A stretch of 64,000 nt of DNA, from positions 37,096,795-37,160,794 of the forward strand of contig OY821740.1 in assembly GCA_963682055.1 (NCBI GenBank), written 5' to 3'. Source of the DNA: Primula veris. Its lineage: Eukaryota > Streptophyta > Magnoliopsida > Ericales > Primulaceae. A model generated the notes under the pieces. That model did no database searches and was not told the origin of the DNA. It worked only from the letters and a program-made list of their open reading frames with translations. Position numbers and translations under genes: made by a program. Positions 12,607 through 23,200 of this stretch are shown here, one piece after another (the stretch's first letter is position 1; each line of letters starts with the position of its first letter).

Positions 12607-15600
12607 GAGATAAAAGTCCAAAAAAAAATTTGGTATATTGTAAATTTCTATTTACCAATTTAGAAATTCTGTAGAAGTCGTTTGTATATTATAATCAGTC
12701 ATATTTTGATTAAGTGTATACTTAAGGATTGTATGTTGAAGTTTGTTATCATTGTATAATTTGGTCAGGTATAGTAAATACACCTTGATATTCCGCCTGT
12801 CTTTTACATGCTTCCCACTGATAGGCTCTTAAGTTTTTTTTTAATAATTGAGATTTAGGATGTACATGATGTTAAATATCTTTAATAATTAATACTCTTC
12901 TTGGCGGAAATTTTTGATCAGGCGTAAGTTGATGATAATCAGTTATTATGATGCCAAAGTTGATGATAATCAGTTCTTATGATGCCAAAGTTTTCTATGC
13001 ATGCTTACAACAATAAAGTCTTGTGTACTTGTTTGCTTCTTTCGAATGCTAAAAAGAGAGGTCAAGCTGCTTTTGTAATATGTATGGCTCTGTAATATCT
13101 TTTTATACAATGGACTTCGTCTCGCTGTCTCGGGTCTTAAGCCCATCGTGAATTTTCTTGTATCTAAACATATACTGTAATATTCTGTTTCGGAGATAAT
13201 TCGGTTTAAAATGTAACGGTGCAAACATATATACGTTTTGAACGTTTCAGGATCCGGAATCGTAAATTTAAAGTACCGGATGAGTACCATTATGTCAAAA
13301 AAAAAAAAAAAAACACGTCCACTTTTCCATATTTTCACGAGCCCTTTTGGGCGTTGTATTACATATTGGATATATTATGTATGTACTACACCCCTGCATA
13401 ATGGCACTAGCTACTTGTACTATGTACTACACATATACATACACACTAAAAACAAGAAAAAGAAGACTATTTCTTTCAGAACATTCAGGCACTCTCTCTA
13501 AATGATGTGAGCAAACCATTCGAGTCTTTCTTTAGGTTGGATTTTGGGTATTAAAGGAGCTCTCGGGCATGAGTTATTTATAAGATGTAAAAATATCAAT
13601 CTTTCCGCTAATATCCGGACGATCTAAAGGTAGGATGATCGAACCCTCGCCCTCTTATAATGTTTTTAGTGGTTTTTATTCCTTTTAGCAATTTTAGAGA
13701 TTTTACTTAATTATATTCTTCTTGTGAAATAGATTTCTTCTGTATATTTTCGCCAAGTAAATCATGTCTTTATTATGTATGCATCTTAGGCTAAAGAAAT
13801 GATCCCTAATAAATTGTTGGACATATTCATGCATCATTATAGGATTTGGGTGGCATTTATAATTCAAAGCTAGATAATAATTCTAGTGGCTAGAATTGAA
13901 ATGTACTGCAGCCCAGGGCTGATTTTACCAAGTATATTCGGGAGTTATTAAGTACTTTAGACACGAGTGGTGTGTACATTATCGGAAAGTTGTATCGCAT
14001 AAATACGCCTATTCACACTGGTATGGTGTAATGTAGTTGATTCTTTTTGTGTGTATATATGATGCATGGCGGGATCAGCCAAGTTAGTTTTATCCACCAG
14101 ACAATAATATGTGATGTTGGTCATTTTTGAAAACCTGGCGTGTGGGGATTCATCTCCAGAAGTGGAGGGGCATGACGATGGTCTGCCTGGTGATCACCAA
14201 TAGTTAGCCCGTCTTAGAACGCCAGGCTGGTAAGCCATCGGAGCATTGCCTTAAAGATTCCCGAGTCCATGGGATCAGTGTTTTGATTATTGAACATCAG
14301 GATGTGAGATTATTTATATATATAGCACCTGACGTGATGGGTTGTTTATAACTATAACATAATATTATATATAAATTATATGTTATTAGTCATCAGTATC
14401 ACAGTGTGCCACTACTTGCGTTCATACTTTATGAAGTTGCTAATAGGCGACTATATGGATGCTTGCGTATCCACTACAGTGGCGCGTTTATAGTATTTGT
14501 TAGAACCATGTGGTACACGTTTGTTTATTGTAATGAAATTGACTAGTTCGGTCTCTATAGAAGGTTTAGAACTTTAGAAGCAGTAGCAACATGTATTTCA
14601 TCCAAAGTTTAATTCGACGATCTGAACAGTTGAGGAGAAAGTTTCCTTTTTATATTTCGAGCGTTTGAATGCTGATTTCATGTTGATATTAACCAGGGTA
14701 ACTATCCTGACTGAACTGTTTCTCTGTTTATCTCTGATATTTGTTAGTCATGTTTGTAACGCATTCATAATGATCGACTGTAGTTTGTTTTCTTGAGCTG
14801 CTTGTTGTGTCTAAGCCGATGCTAATATAATAATCTGAGGACGAAATGTGGTTCAAACGCACAAAGCATCCATCCTAGTTTTTTTTTTTTTAAGAGACAT
14901 CCTAGATTATTATGTTCAGTTTGTCAAAGATCAATTTCTCGCGCCAATTTAGACTTAAATTCCCTTAGTCATCTAACTTCCTCAGGGAATGAAGCTTCTG
15001 ATTACTCACGAATTTCTGAAATTCAGGAGTAGCTGATTATTTTTTTCATTAACACAACAGTTTGACTGTATGAGTGTAAGGCTGTGTGAGCTTTCTCTTT
15101 GTTTATGCCATAGAGTCGTAGACAACTCGACCATAGTTTACCGCAAAATATTGAGAAATCTCTTACTTTTCTTCCAGTTATGAGGCAATTGGTTTTGGGA
15201 AAATAAGACATTTCAGGCTGAATTAGTCCAGTATATTGTCAATATATAAGCTTAACTGAAAATGCTGCTTAAACAAACAAGCCCTTAACTGGAGAGGAGA
15301 CTAGTATAGTAGTAGAGTAACCATATTGGATATTTTCAAAAACAAAACAAAACAAAACATAAGCTTATCTTTTTTTTTTTAATCAAAACATAAGCTTATC
15401 TCTTAGTACTATAAACTGTACTGTCCACTTCTCATTTTTTCCACCTCAGATAGAAGCCATGTCACGGGACAAAATCTAACACCAACCAATTAAATTCATC
15501 TATATAGATAGATAAGCAAACTTATTTTTCATATGAATTATCCATCAATCCTCCCTTACCATCAACTCAAACCACACAAACACTACCCTTATTTCTTTAT

Positions 15601-15679
15601 CTTCCATTCTCCCTCTCCCATACTTTAAAAAACCATTCACATTTCCCTTGATTTCATTCCCAAGAAATACAAAAATCCA
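12607..15679. other. Intergenic, no gene recognised
   Basis: The left part will hold the 3' UTR of the DNL gene. The stretch GATGATAATCAGTT(A/C)TTATGATGCCAAAG is directly duplicated at about 12930-12990. A GC-richer, self-complementary patch lies at about 14125-14240 (CCTGGCGT against ACGCCAGG, and an internal GGTGATCACC palindrome). Poly-A/T tracts occur near 13297, 14880 and 15370. The right end holds the plastocyanin promoter. No coding evidence. Confidence 0.55.
15501..15679 (+). promoter_or_regulatory. Likely core promoter and leader of plastocyanin
   Basis: TATATAGATA at 15501-15510 is a plausible TATA box. It is followed at once by GATAAG (15511-15516), the I-box core common in light-regulated plant promoters, and preceded by CCAAT at 15485-15489. 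The leader is C/T-rich and A-rich with no ATG in a strong context before 15680. Position and motifs fit a light-responsive photosynthesis gene; the start of transcription is not visible. Confidence 0.4.
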
Positions 15680-16177
15680 ATGGCCCTCTCATCCTCTGCT
15701 GCTGTCGCCGTCTCTTCCTTCACTGGTCTAAAGTCCTTCGCTAGTCCCAAAACCGGTGCCAAAATCTTGGCTGCTCCTTCCGCTAAAAAAATCACCGTAA
15801 GAGCTTCCATGAAGGATTTTGGAGTAGCTGTCGCAGCTACTGCTGCCAGCGCGTTGCTGGCCAGCAACGCGCTAGCCATTGAGGTCCTTCTAGGGAGCTC
15901 TGGAGGAGAGTTGGTTTTCGAACCCAACTCTTTCTCCATTGCCTCTGGCGAGAAGATTGTTTTCAAGAACAATGCTGGGTTCCCGCACAACGTGGTTTTC
16001 GACGAGGATGAAATCCCTACAGGCGTAGATGCTGGGAAAATCTCCATGAGCGAGGAGGACCTTCTTAATGCCCCTGGGGAGACTTATGCTGTAACCTTGA
16101 CTGAGAAAGGAACTTACAGCTTTTATTGTTCCCCTCACCAGGGTGCTGGTATGGTTGGAAAAGTGACTGTGAACTAA
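15680..16177 (+). CDS. PETE: Plastocyanin, chloroplast precursor
   Basis: Copper protein of the thylakoid lumen that carries electrons from cytochrome f to photosystem I. Single exon, 165 aa. Residues 1-66 form a bipartite transit peptide: a Ser/Ala-rich stromal part, then a hydrophobic lumen-targeting part ending SNALA. The mature protein starts at I67 ([11 protein letters not shown]) and has the classic 99 residues. The copper ligands fall at His103, Cys150, His153 and Met158, i.e. mature positions 37, 84, 87 and 92, within [15 protein letters not shown] and [14 protein letters not shown]. The acidic patch DEDE is present. ATG context AATGG is good. Nothing is odd in this copy; a truncated relative lies at 26118-26275. 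Confidence 0.98.
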   Translation: MALSSSAAVAVSSFTGLKSFASPKTGAKILAAPSAKKITVRASMKDFGVAVAATAASALLASNALAIEVLLGSSGGELVFEPNSFSIASGEKIVFKNNAGFPHNVVFDEDEIPTGVDAGKISMSEEDLLNAPGETYAVTLTEKGTYSFYCSPHQGAGMVGKVTVN

Positions 16178-17859
16178 GTGCTACTACTTTTTATGTATTT
16201 ATTATGATGAGAAATTTGAACCAATTGTTTTACTTTGATGTTTTGTTAATGCAATAAGTAATTTAGGACAATTGTTCCTCCTCTTTTGTTGGTTGTAAAA
16301 TCTATTGAGATACTTGCTAGCTAATTTATGCGAAATCAGCTTTGCATGTTTGCTACCATTAATTGTGGAGGAGCTTGGTTTCAGGTTTTTAGATCAGCTC
16401 TTTAACCCAAACAAACCCAACTTTATTTGTCTATTTAAAAAACAGCTCATTTGCTTATATTATGCAACCAAGCAAGTGCTGCAACTTTTGCAACCGTCGG
16501 TCGTCTGATAAAGGTTGCGACAAGAATTGCTGAAAACGCTTCATGAATTGAGTTATCTACGTATCATTTACAAGAAAAGAGAAATGGTTACCGACTTTTA
16601 ACATTTCTGTAAACCAGAAGTTCTTAAAAAAAATACAACGAACCAGTAAGACAAACAAGTGCGCATATTCAGTCATTTCTGCCTTCCTTGTAAGTTGTAA
16701 ACATGCTAAATAAAAAATTGAAAACAAAAATGGATCCCATTCCCATATTCCCATACAGTTCTTTACAAATCCTTGTCCTGATGATCTGAACAGTAGCGAT
16801 CATCTGCAAAGAAAGTCATCACATTTTTCTAAAATAATGTCAAAAGACGTTAAAACTTTAAATGTTTGTTATAATGCAATAGTCTATGTATGGACTCTAA
16901 TAGTCTACACGACTATGCCTTGTCTAGTAAAATAAGCTTGCATTAGGCCTTGGTTGCGGTATTTGTAGTTTCAAGACTATGAGTACAAGCGGTATTACGA
17001 ATAACCTTTCATATATAGTCCCGAGACTTCTAATATCACATCCTCATGGTATTTTAAATACTCAATTTCGGGATCATTTGTAATCCCGTTTCACCAATAA
17101 TCCCGACCATATTTAGCCATCCAAACATGGTATTTGTGGGATCCACTGCATTTGAAATCTAATGTGTTATCTTTAGACTTTCACCAACTCGTAGCTAATT
17201 ACTAACGGCTAAATAACAGTTAATTACTCAACCATTCCATCAAGTAAAGGGATATCCGGATAATCAAATGTAAAACACACAGGAGTATAAATTAAAGCTA
17301 GAGACAAGAAAGGAAAACAAAAAAAAAGGTATCAATTCATCGGACAAAAATGCAATTCAATCTTATCATATACAATACACATTTTGACCCTAAATATCAT
17401 CACAGTTTGCTGACTGAAATGTCAGGTTAGTGAGCTCATAGTTGGTTATCAGTCACAAAAATGTCCCCTTCCATTCATAGATGAGTTTGGTTGGCAACTT
17501 GCTGATTTCCTATCGCAAGAAATTGACACAAAAAAATATCATTACAATAAATTTACTAGTTATGGTACTGATATCATTTTAAATCTGAGTAGAGAGCAAA
17601 CCCAATTTCGACAACTTATAATCCAATGTTAACATCTTTTACGGTTCAAATAATTACGAGTATTGCAAACAAAACTAATTTTTAGAATGAAAAAGTAATC
17701 CATGTCATATTAATTTATTCTTCCAATATTAAAATGAGCCCGTTTTTGTCGAAAACTGTAGATTAAACAACAAAATGGGGAGAAAAAAAACTCATCATGA
17801 TCCTAACAGACAATGATTCAAATTCATAAAATGAAACAATATATCTTCAAATTATTCCT
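16178..17859. other. Intergenic between plastocyanin and the convergent 14-1-1-like gene
   Basis: Holds both 3' UTRs. The stretch about 16950-17120 repeats motifs such as GGTATTT and AATCCCG with partial inverted symmetry and may be a decayed MITE, but I cannot place its ends. No coding evidence. Confidence 0.45.
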
Positions 17860-18399
17860 CTAAATTCTAAGAGGAGCAACTTGAAGAGGCCTAGGTTGAG
17901 CCATGGTTCTTCTTTTCCACAGGTTAATCTCTTTCCTAGGTATTAACTTCACATTAGTTGTCCCACAAATGTCTCCTAATTCACCAAAAAATATTGGGGC
18001 CGAAAATGGAATGATATTTTCTCCTTCACCATCTCCAATAGAGGGTGCACCAAGGTCGGGCGCCTGTGATTCCCTTGCAGGAACCTTAGGGCGTTTCCGA
18101 GGAACACTGAATATTTTCTCTTGTGGTTTAACGAAAAAAATGCTCAAATATGATTCTTTTGCTTTTTGGCCCTCCACTAGTTTCTTGTTATCTTTTTGCT
18201 TGCTCTTGTGCTTCATTCTGCCCATACACGAGACCTTTGGCGATGTTGGCTCTTCTGCCTCCGCTGTTGTTAGGCCAGTTTTTTCCGGAATAATTTGGCT
18301 TGAAAAACCTTTTCCAACATGTCTTTTGAATTTATTGAGGCTAAAAAGTTGGTTTTGAAATGTTATGAGCTTCAATGTTTTTTCCTCCATTACAAACAT
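17860..18399 (-). CDS. Syringolide-induced protein 14-1-1-like, copy 1
   Basis: Plant-specific family of unknown biochemical function, named after an elicitor-induced soybean transcript. Intronless, 179 aa from ATG 18399. A second in-frame ATG at 18390 (176 aa) aligns with the only possible start of copy 2 and may be the true start. Conserved blocks seen in both copies are LITFQNQLFS near the N-terminus, EAEEPTSPKVSCMGRMKHK in the middle and INLWKRRTMAQPRPLQVAP at the C-terminus. The protein is basic, with no signal peptide or membrane segment. Compared with copy 2 it lacks about 24 residues before the SxGEGEN stretch, including a GFDWR-type motif that I recall as a family feature, so this copy may have lost it. 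Confidence 0.8.
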   Translation of the reverse strand: MFVMEEKTLKLITFQNQLFSLNKFKRHVGKGFSSQIIPEKTGLTTAEAEEPTSPKVSCMGRMKHKSKQKDNKKLVEGQKAKESYLSIFFVKPQEKIFSVPRKRPKVPARESQAPDLGAPSIGDGEGENIIPFSAPIFFGELGDICGTTNVKLIPRKEINLWKRRTMAQPRPLQVAPLRI

Positions 18400-20240
18400 T
18401 TCAATAAAATTCAATCTACCTAACTGGTTTCCTCACTAACCTCTATACTACCACGTTTAATGTTACACAGGGAGAAATGTCTAGAACAAAGTGAAAAATA
18501 TCATGTAGTTCATATATAGGGGGAAGTTATGGTCAAATAATGAGACGAGTGACAGATTAAATACAATCAAGTTGTTCAACAGAAATAAATGTGGCAGGTT
18601 GGGGTTTGAAGCTTAATTTTGTCTATACTTGTGAGCAAAATTTAGTTTTGTATTCAAATTTGTAAGTCCGAGCCTGGCTTAAATCCAGCATAGATAGTAC
18701 TAGTTAAATAAGACAAATATGTGCATTTATGTTACCAACTTGTATTTAGACTAATTGCCTAAGTGCTACTTTTTTGGAATGAGAAAAAGGCAAAAGTTGA
18801 ATACTTTAATCGTTTGGAGCTGGATAGAAATGGAACTAGGTTCCCAAATATAGATCAATGTTGGGGAATGTCATCATAGCGATTCGAGAGTAACTAGTAG
18901 TCGTCACTCAACGGTGTACCTGAGCTTGTCAAACCTGCTTGACAACGAATGGTATGTCACTAACATAATGGGGAGAGCGAAGGTGGTCAATGGTAGACGT
19001 CGTGGTAAAGCATATCATTACAAAGAATGATGCACGGACGCAAGGGTGGCCTTGCGGGTTAACACGCCCTAGTGAGCAATATTATTTTCTTAAATCCGCC
19101 TTTTTGTTTTAAAAATAATTATTAATATTAAGCGTATAAGTTAACTGAAATGTTATTGTAGCTTAGTTAGTAGAATGATTTCTATTTAGTTGAAGGTTTC
19201 TTCTCCCGTAACTATGCTCCGGATTCACTTGCAAGTAACATGAGCTAGTTAGTCGTTACCGTATTTACTTTTCAAAATTATTATTTATAAAGTGATTAAC
19301 TCTTACGTATCTCCACTTTTGAGAAACATCAATCGAACACTGATAGTGATTAAAATATATTAAGTCACTAATCAGGCTTAATATACGAAAACGACAAACC
19401 AAAACTTTCCCTAAATCTAATTTACATTGCACAAGCTACTAATCAACAAAACTTTGAAAGTTTAAACGTGTCAAATTATCTCGTCGATCAAACCAAACCA
19501 ATAATATAATCATCGAATTTTCGAAGAAAAGTTTTGTAGTAAAAATGAATGTGAGTCAATACCACATAAGTAAACTGTATTTTTACATTTTCCGTTCTCG
19601 ATTAATGTTTCCCCTCAGGGGGAAGCTAAGTGGGGACGATCGGGTGTCACGGCACCCTCCATAATTTTAGAAATCCCAAGTGACGCAATTTTTTTTAGTA
19701 CAATTTCTTTTTAGATGTAGATTTGGCACCCCCATAAAAATATGTTACTTGTACATATATTTTGGCACCCCCCATTTACGCATCCTGATTTCGTCCCTGT
19801 ATTCCCCTTCCTATTCTTTATTTTTCATCTTTCACGTCTCGGTGTCCACCTTCTTGCTTCATATCCTACCAACTATTCTACCTTTATTTAATTTCATATT
19901 CATAACTACTTATTCCGTTCCAAGTTACAAGTCCTATATAAAATCACGTGCAACTTTAACTTGTAAATAATTCGTATCTGAATTGTTAATTTTTTTTTAA
20001 AATTCTACAATATATTTTAACATTTGAACTATATATAATTTTTAAAAAAATAAAATAGTTTAGACAATTTAGTTATATATCCAAAACAAGTGATATACAA
20101 ATACAGTTTGTATATATTGTCAATAAAAGAATATTCCACAACAAAAACAGTAGTTGCATAACTCCTGGAACAGGCTGGTTACACAAGCCAAACAAAACAC
20201 CTCCGATCAAATCCAAACAAACCACACCCGTACGATCAAA
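18400..20240. other. Intergenic, no gene recognised
   Basis: About 18460-18680 resembles the 5' flank of 14-1-1-like copy 2 (27130-27340), e.g. ACAGAA(A)TAAAT, GACAGGTT-like and TTTGAAGCTTAATTT strings, so it belongs to the duplicated segment. About 19610-19800 has GGCACCCCC strings and a dyad-like CCCCTCAGGGGG and looks like transposon debris. The right end is the promoter and leader of the OSCA4-like gene. Confidence 0.45.
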
Positions 20241-23200
20241 ATGAACGACCCCGATCTCCCCTCACCACAACCACCACCATACGACCCAACCGCATGGTAC
20301 GGCAGCATACAATACCTAATAAACATATCCTTAGTCGGCTCCCTTTCTTGCCTTTTTATCTTCCTTTTCCTCAAGCTTCGTTCCGATCATCGTCGCTTAC
20401 CCGGCCCTTCCGCTGCCTTCTCCAAGCTCCTTTCCGTTTGGTATGCCTCTATTTTATCGATTGCCGGTGCGGATGCCGCCCAGTTTCTGCTCATCGAGGC
20501 CGGGGCATGCCTTGTGATGATGAGTATCGGTGTGCTTGCGGTGCTCGTTTTGTTGCCCGTTAATGTGTATGGCGGGTCGGTTAATGTTTCCGATGTTTTC
20601 TCGACCACTACCGTTTCCCATCTGCCTACAGGTTGTTTTCTGGTTTTTTAGCATGGTTTATGTTTGCTTCTTTACCCTGTTTTTTTTTTTTTTACTTTTT
20701 ACTCTAGTTGTTAGAGTTTTAGTACGTTTTGGCCATGTTTGTTTGCGTTATAGTATATTTAATATGTTTTGGTCATGTTTGTTTGCGGTATAGTATAGAA
20801 AATGGGTGATGATCATGAAAAATCTCGTGTTCGTATCGTAAAGTGCTTGTTTCATGTTTCGTTCAGAAACATATATGAGGCAAAATTTGAGATTATTTAG
20901 TAAACAAGACGATAATGAGCAAAGCTTCATTCAGCTGGTGAAGTTGCGTGTCGGTTAATTGATGATGTAATTATATAAAGATAGATTTGTATATCATACA
21001 GTACCTAATAAACATGCCTTGTGCTGGTGAGTATCGGTCTGCTTGCGGTTTTGTTTTTGTTTCCGGTGAATGTGTATGGTGGTGGGTATGTGAATGTTTT
21101 GGATGTGTTTTCCACCACTACTGTTTCCCATCTGCCTACAGTTCGGTTCTGCTTTTTGGGAAACTTAATGTTTGATACATACTTTCGGACTTAACTGTCA
21201 GAAACCCCGATTTGTGATTCTTGTTTTTCCATGACTACTGCTTCCCATCTGCCTATATGTTTGGTTTTGCTTTTTGGGAAACTTAATGTTTGATACATGC
21301 TTTCGTAATTAGTTATCAGAGTCCCTGTGATTATTTTTTTAAGAATTGGTACATATAACACTAGTGGGCATCAAAGGTTTGATTTCGGGTTCAGCGTGGT
21401 TATGTTTGCTTTTTTAAACTAGTTGTTGGGCTTTTGGTATATTTTGGTCGTGTTTGTTTGATGTATAGTACTCTTTTCGTCCCAAATTGTTTGGGCACTA
21501 CACGGAACATGAAAGAAAAGATGGAGGGAACGTCATCATTACTTGCTTTTTCAGTTGATTTTTTGACAAATTTAAGGGTGTTTGTTATTGGATTCTCCGC
21601 TACGTGTTGAGTTTTTAGCTGTTGGCACACCATAATATTTAGTAGACCCGGATCGTGATAGTGTTACAATTTTTATGTTCTTACCTTTTACTCTAGTTGT
21701 TGGGGGTTTAGTACATTTTGGTTGTGTTTGTTTGTTGTATATCATTTTACCTAATAAACATCTCCCATCTGCCTACAGGTTCGGATGTTATTACTATGGT
21801 TTATGTTTATTTTTTTAGTCTAATTGTTCTCAAGGGAGGAACTAGTAACAGGCTAGAAGGGAATCTAGCACTCCTTTTATCAAGAAAAAAAACTGATATT
21901 TTACCATGTATTCTGTTTTTTTTGTTATTATCGATTTTTTTAGCATTTGAGCACCCTATAATTACGGGAAAGAAAGTTCTAGTTCCGACACTGGTTGTTG
22001 GGATTTGAAACCCTAAAAAGTCAATGTTTGATACGTATTTTCGGACTTAATTATCAAAAACCCCGGTTTTTTATTCGTGTTTTAGAATTGGTACGTACCA
22101 ATGTAGGACCCATGATTAAAGTTAATAACAAAGAGTAAAAATAGGCAACATCATTGAGCATATGTAGCTAATGTTAAAAGAGATTTTAAACATGGGGTTT
22201 TTGCTAATTAAGTCTTAAAATATGTATTAAATGTTCATTTTACCTTCAACTTTGTTAGTTTTATGTTTACTTTTTTTTACTTTAGTTGTTGGGGTTTTAG
22301 TATATTTTAGTCGTGTTTGTTTGCTGTAGGTATAAAGAAGGGGTGGTAATGATACGAACCGTTTATTTTACCACGACTATTGTTTCGGAAGTGCTTGGTT
22401 CATGAACATGAAAAAAATTTAGAGATCATTTAATAAACTTGACGATCTTCGTTCTGCTCGTGGAGTTTTGTTTACGGTTATTTGAGGATATAATTATATA
22501 AAAGATAGATTTGTTGGAGTATACTATATAGTACTATAAATAACAAAAAACAATTCCAAATAATGGTGAAGTAAATTTAAAGGTGAGAACGAAATAGTTT
22601 TTATAATGTAGTGACAAACTAATTCAGTTGATTTCAGTGTTCTAAAAGGTGAGCCAGGCGGAAATTAGGCGGAGCATAGGCGGTTCTGCCTACCGCCTAG
22701 TGGATTTTGTGAGATTAAGTGGATATTAAGCAGAGTTAGGTGGGATTAAGCGTTTTTGTTTTCGTATTTTTTAAGTATTGGAGAATTATTATCGTTTTAA
22801 TAGTATTTTATTACAAAAAATATAAAGTCTCCTATACGCTTCTGATGATGCTTCCTCACTTCTACTACCATCCACATCCGCTTACCCGCTCCCACATCCA
22901 CTTCGTGCAACTATGGTTTAGATCAAAGAATTTCGGGTTGTTGGAAGTCTTTAAAATGTTTCTCATGTAAGGTTGTGATGAGTGTAACAAATTGATGAAT
23001 GTGCAAAAGGTGGAACTGGTCTTCACTGCTAAAGTAAGTTAGAGAGAGAAGTGAATGGTAGCAACTGAGAGAGAAAAGTAAGAAAACGAGTTTTGTTTAG
23101 GGATTTAAATAAAATAAAACATCATTGCACATAGCTCCAAAACTTTTGCAATTGCCTAAAGCTTTCTTGAACATGTACAAAGGTATACATAATCTCTTTG

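Noticed and set aside
15637..16138. Minus-strand open frames across plastocyanin
   Set aside because: Shadows of the plastocyanin codons; no domain and no splice context.
20692..22330. Extra internal exons of the OSCA4-like gene
   Set aside because: The exon-like copies in the intron carry stops and deletions, and the protein is complete without them.
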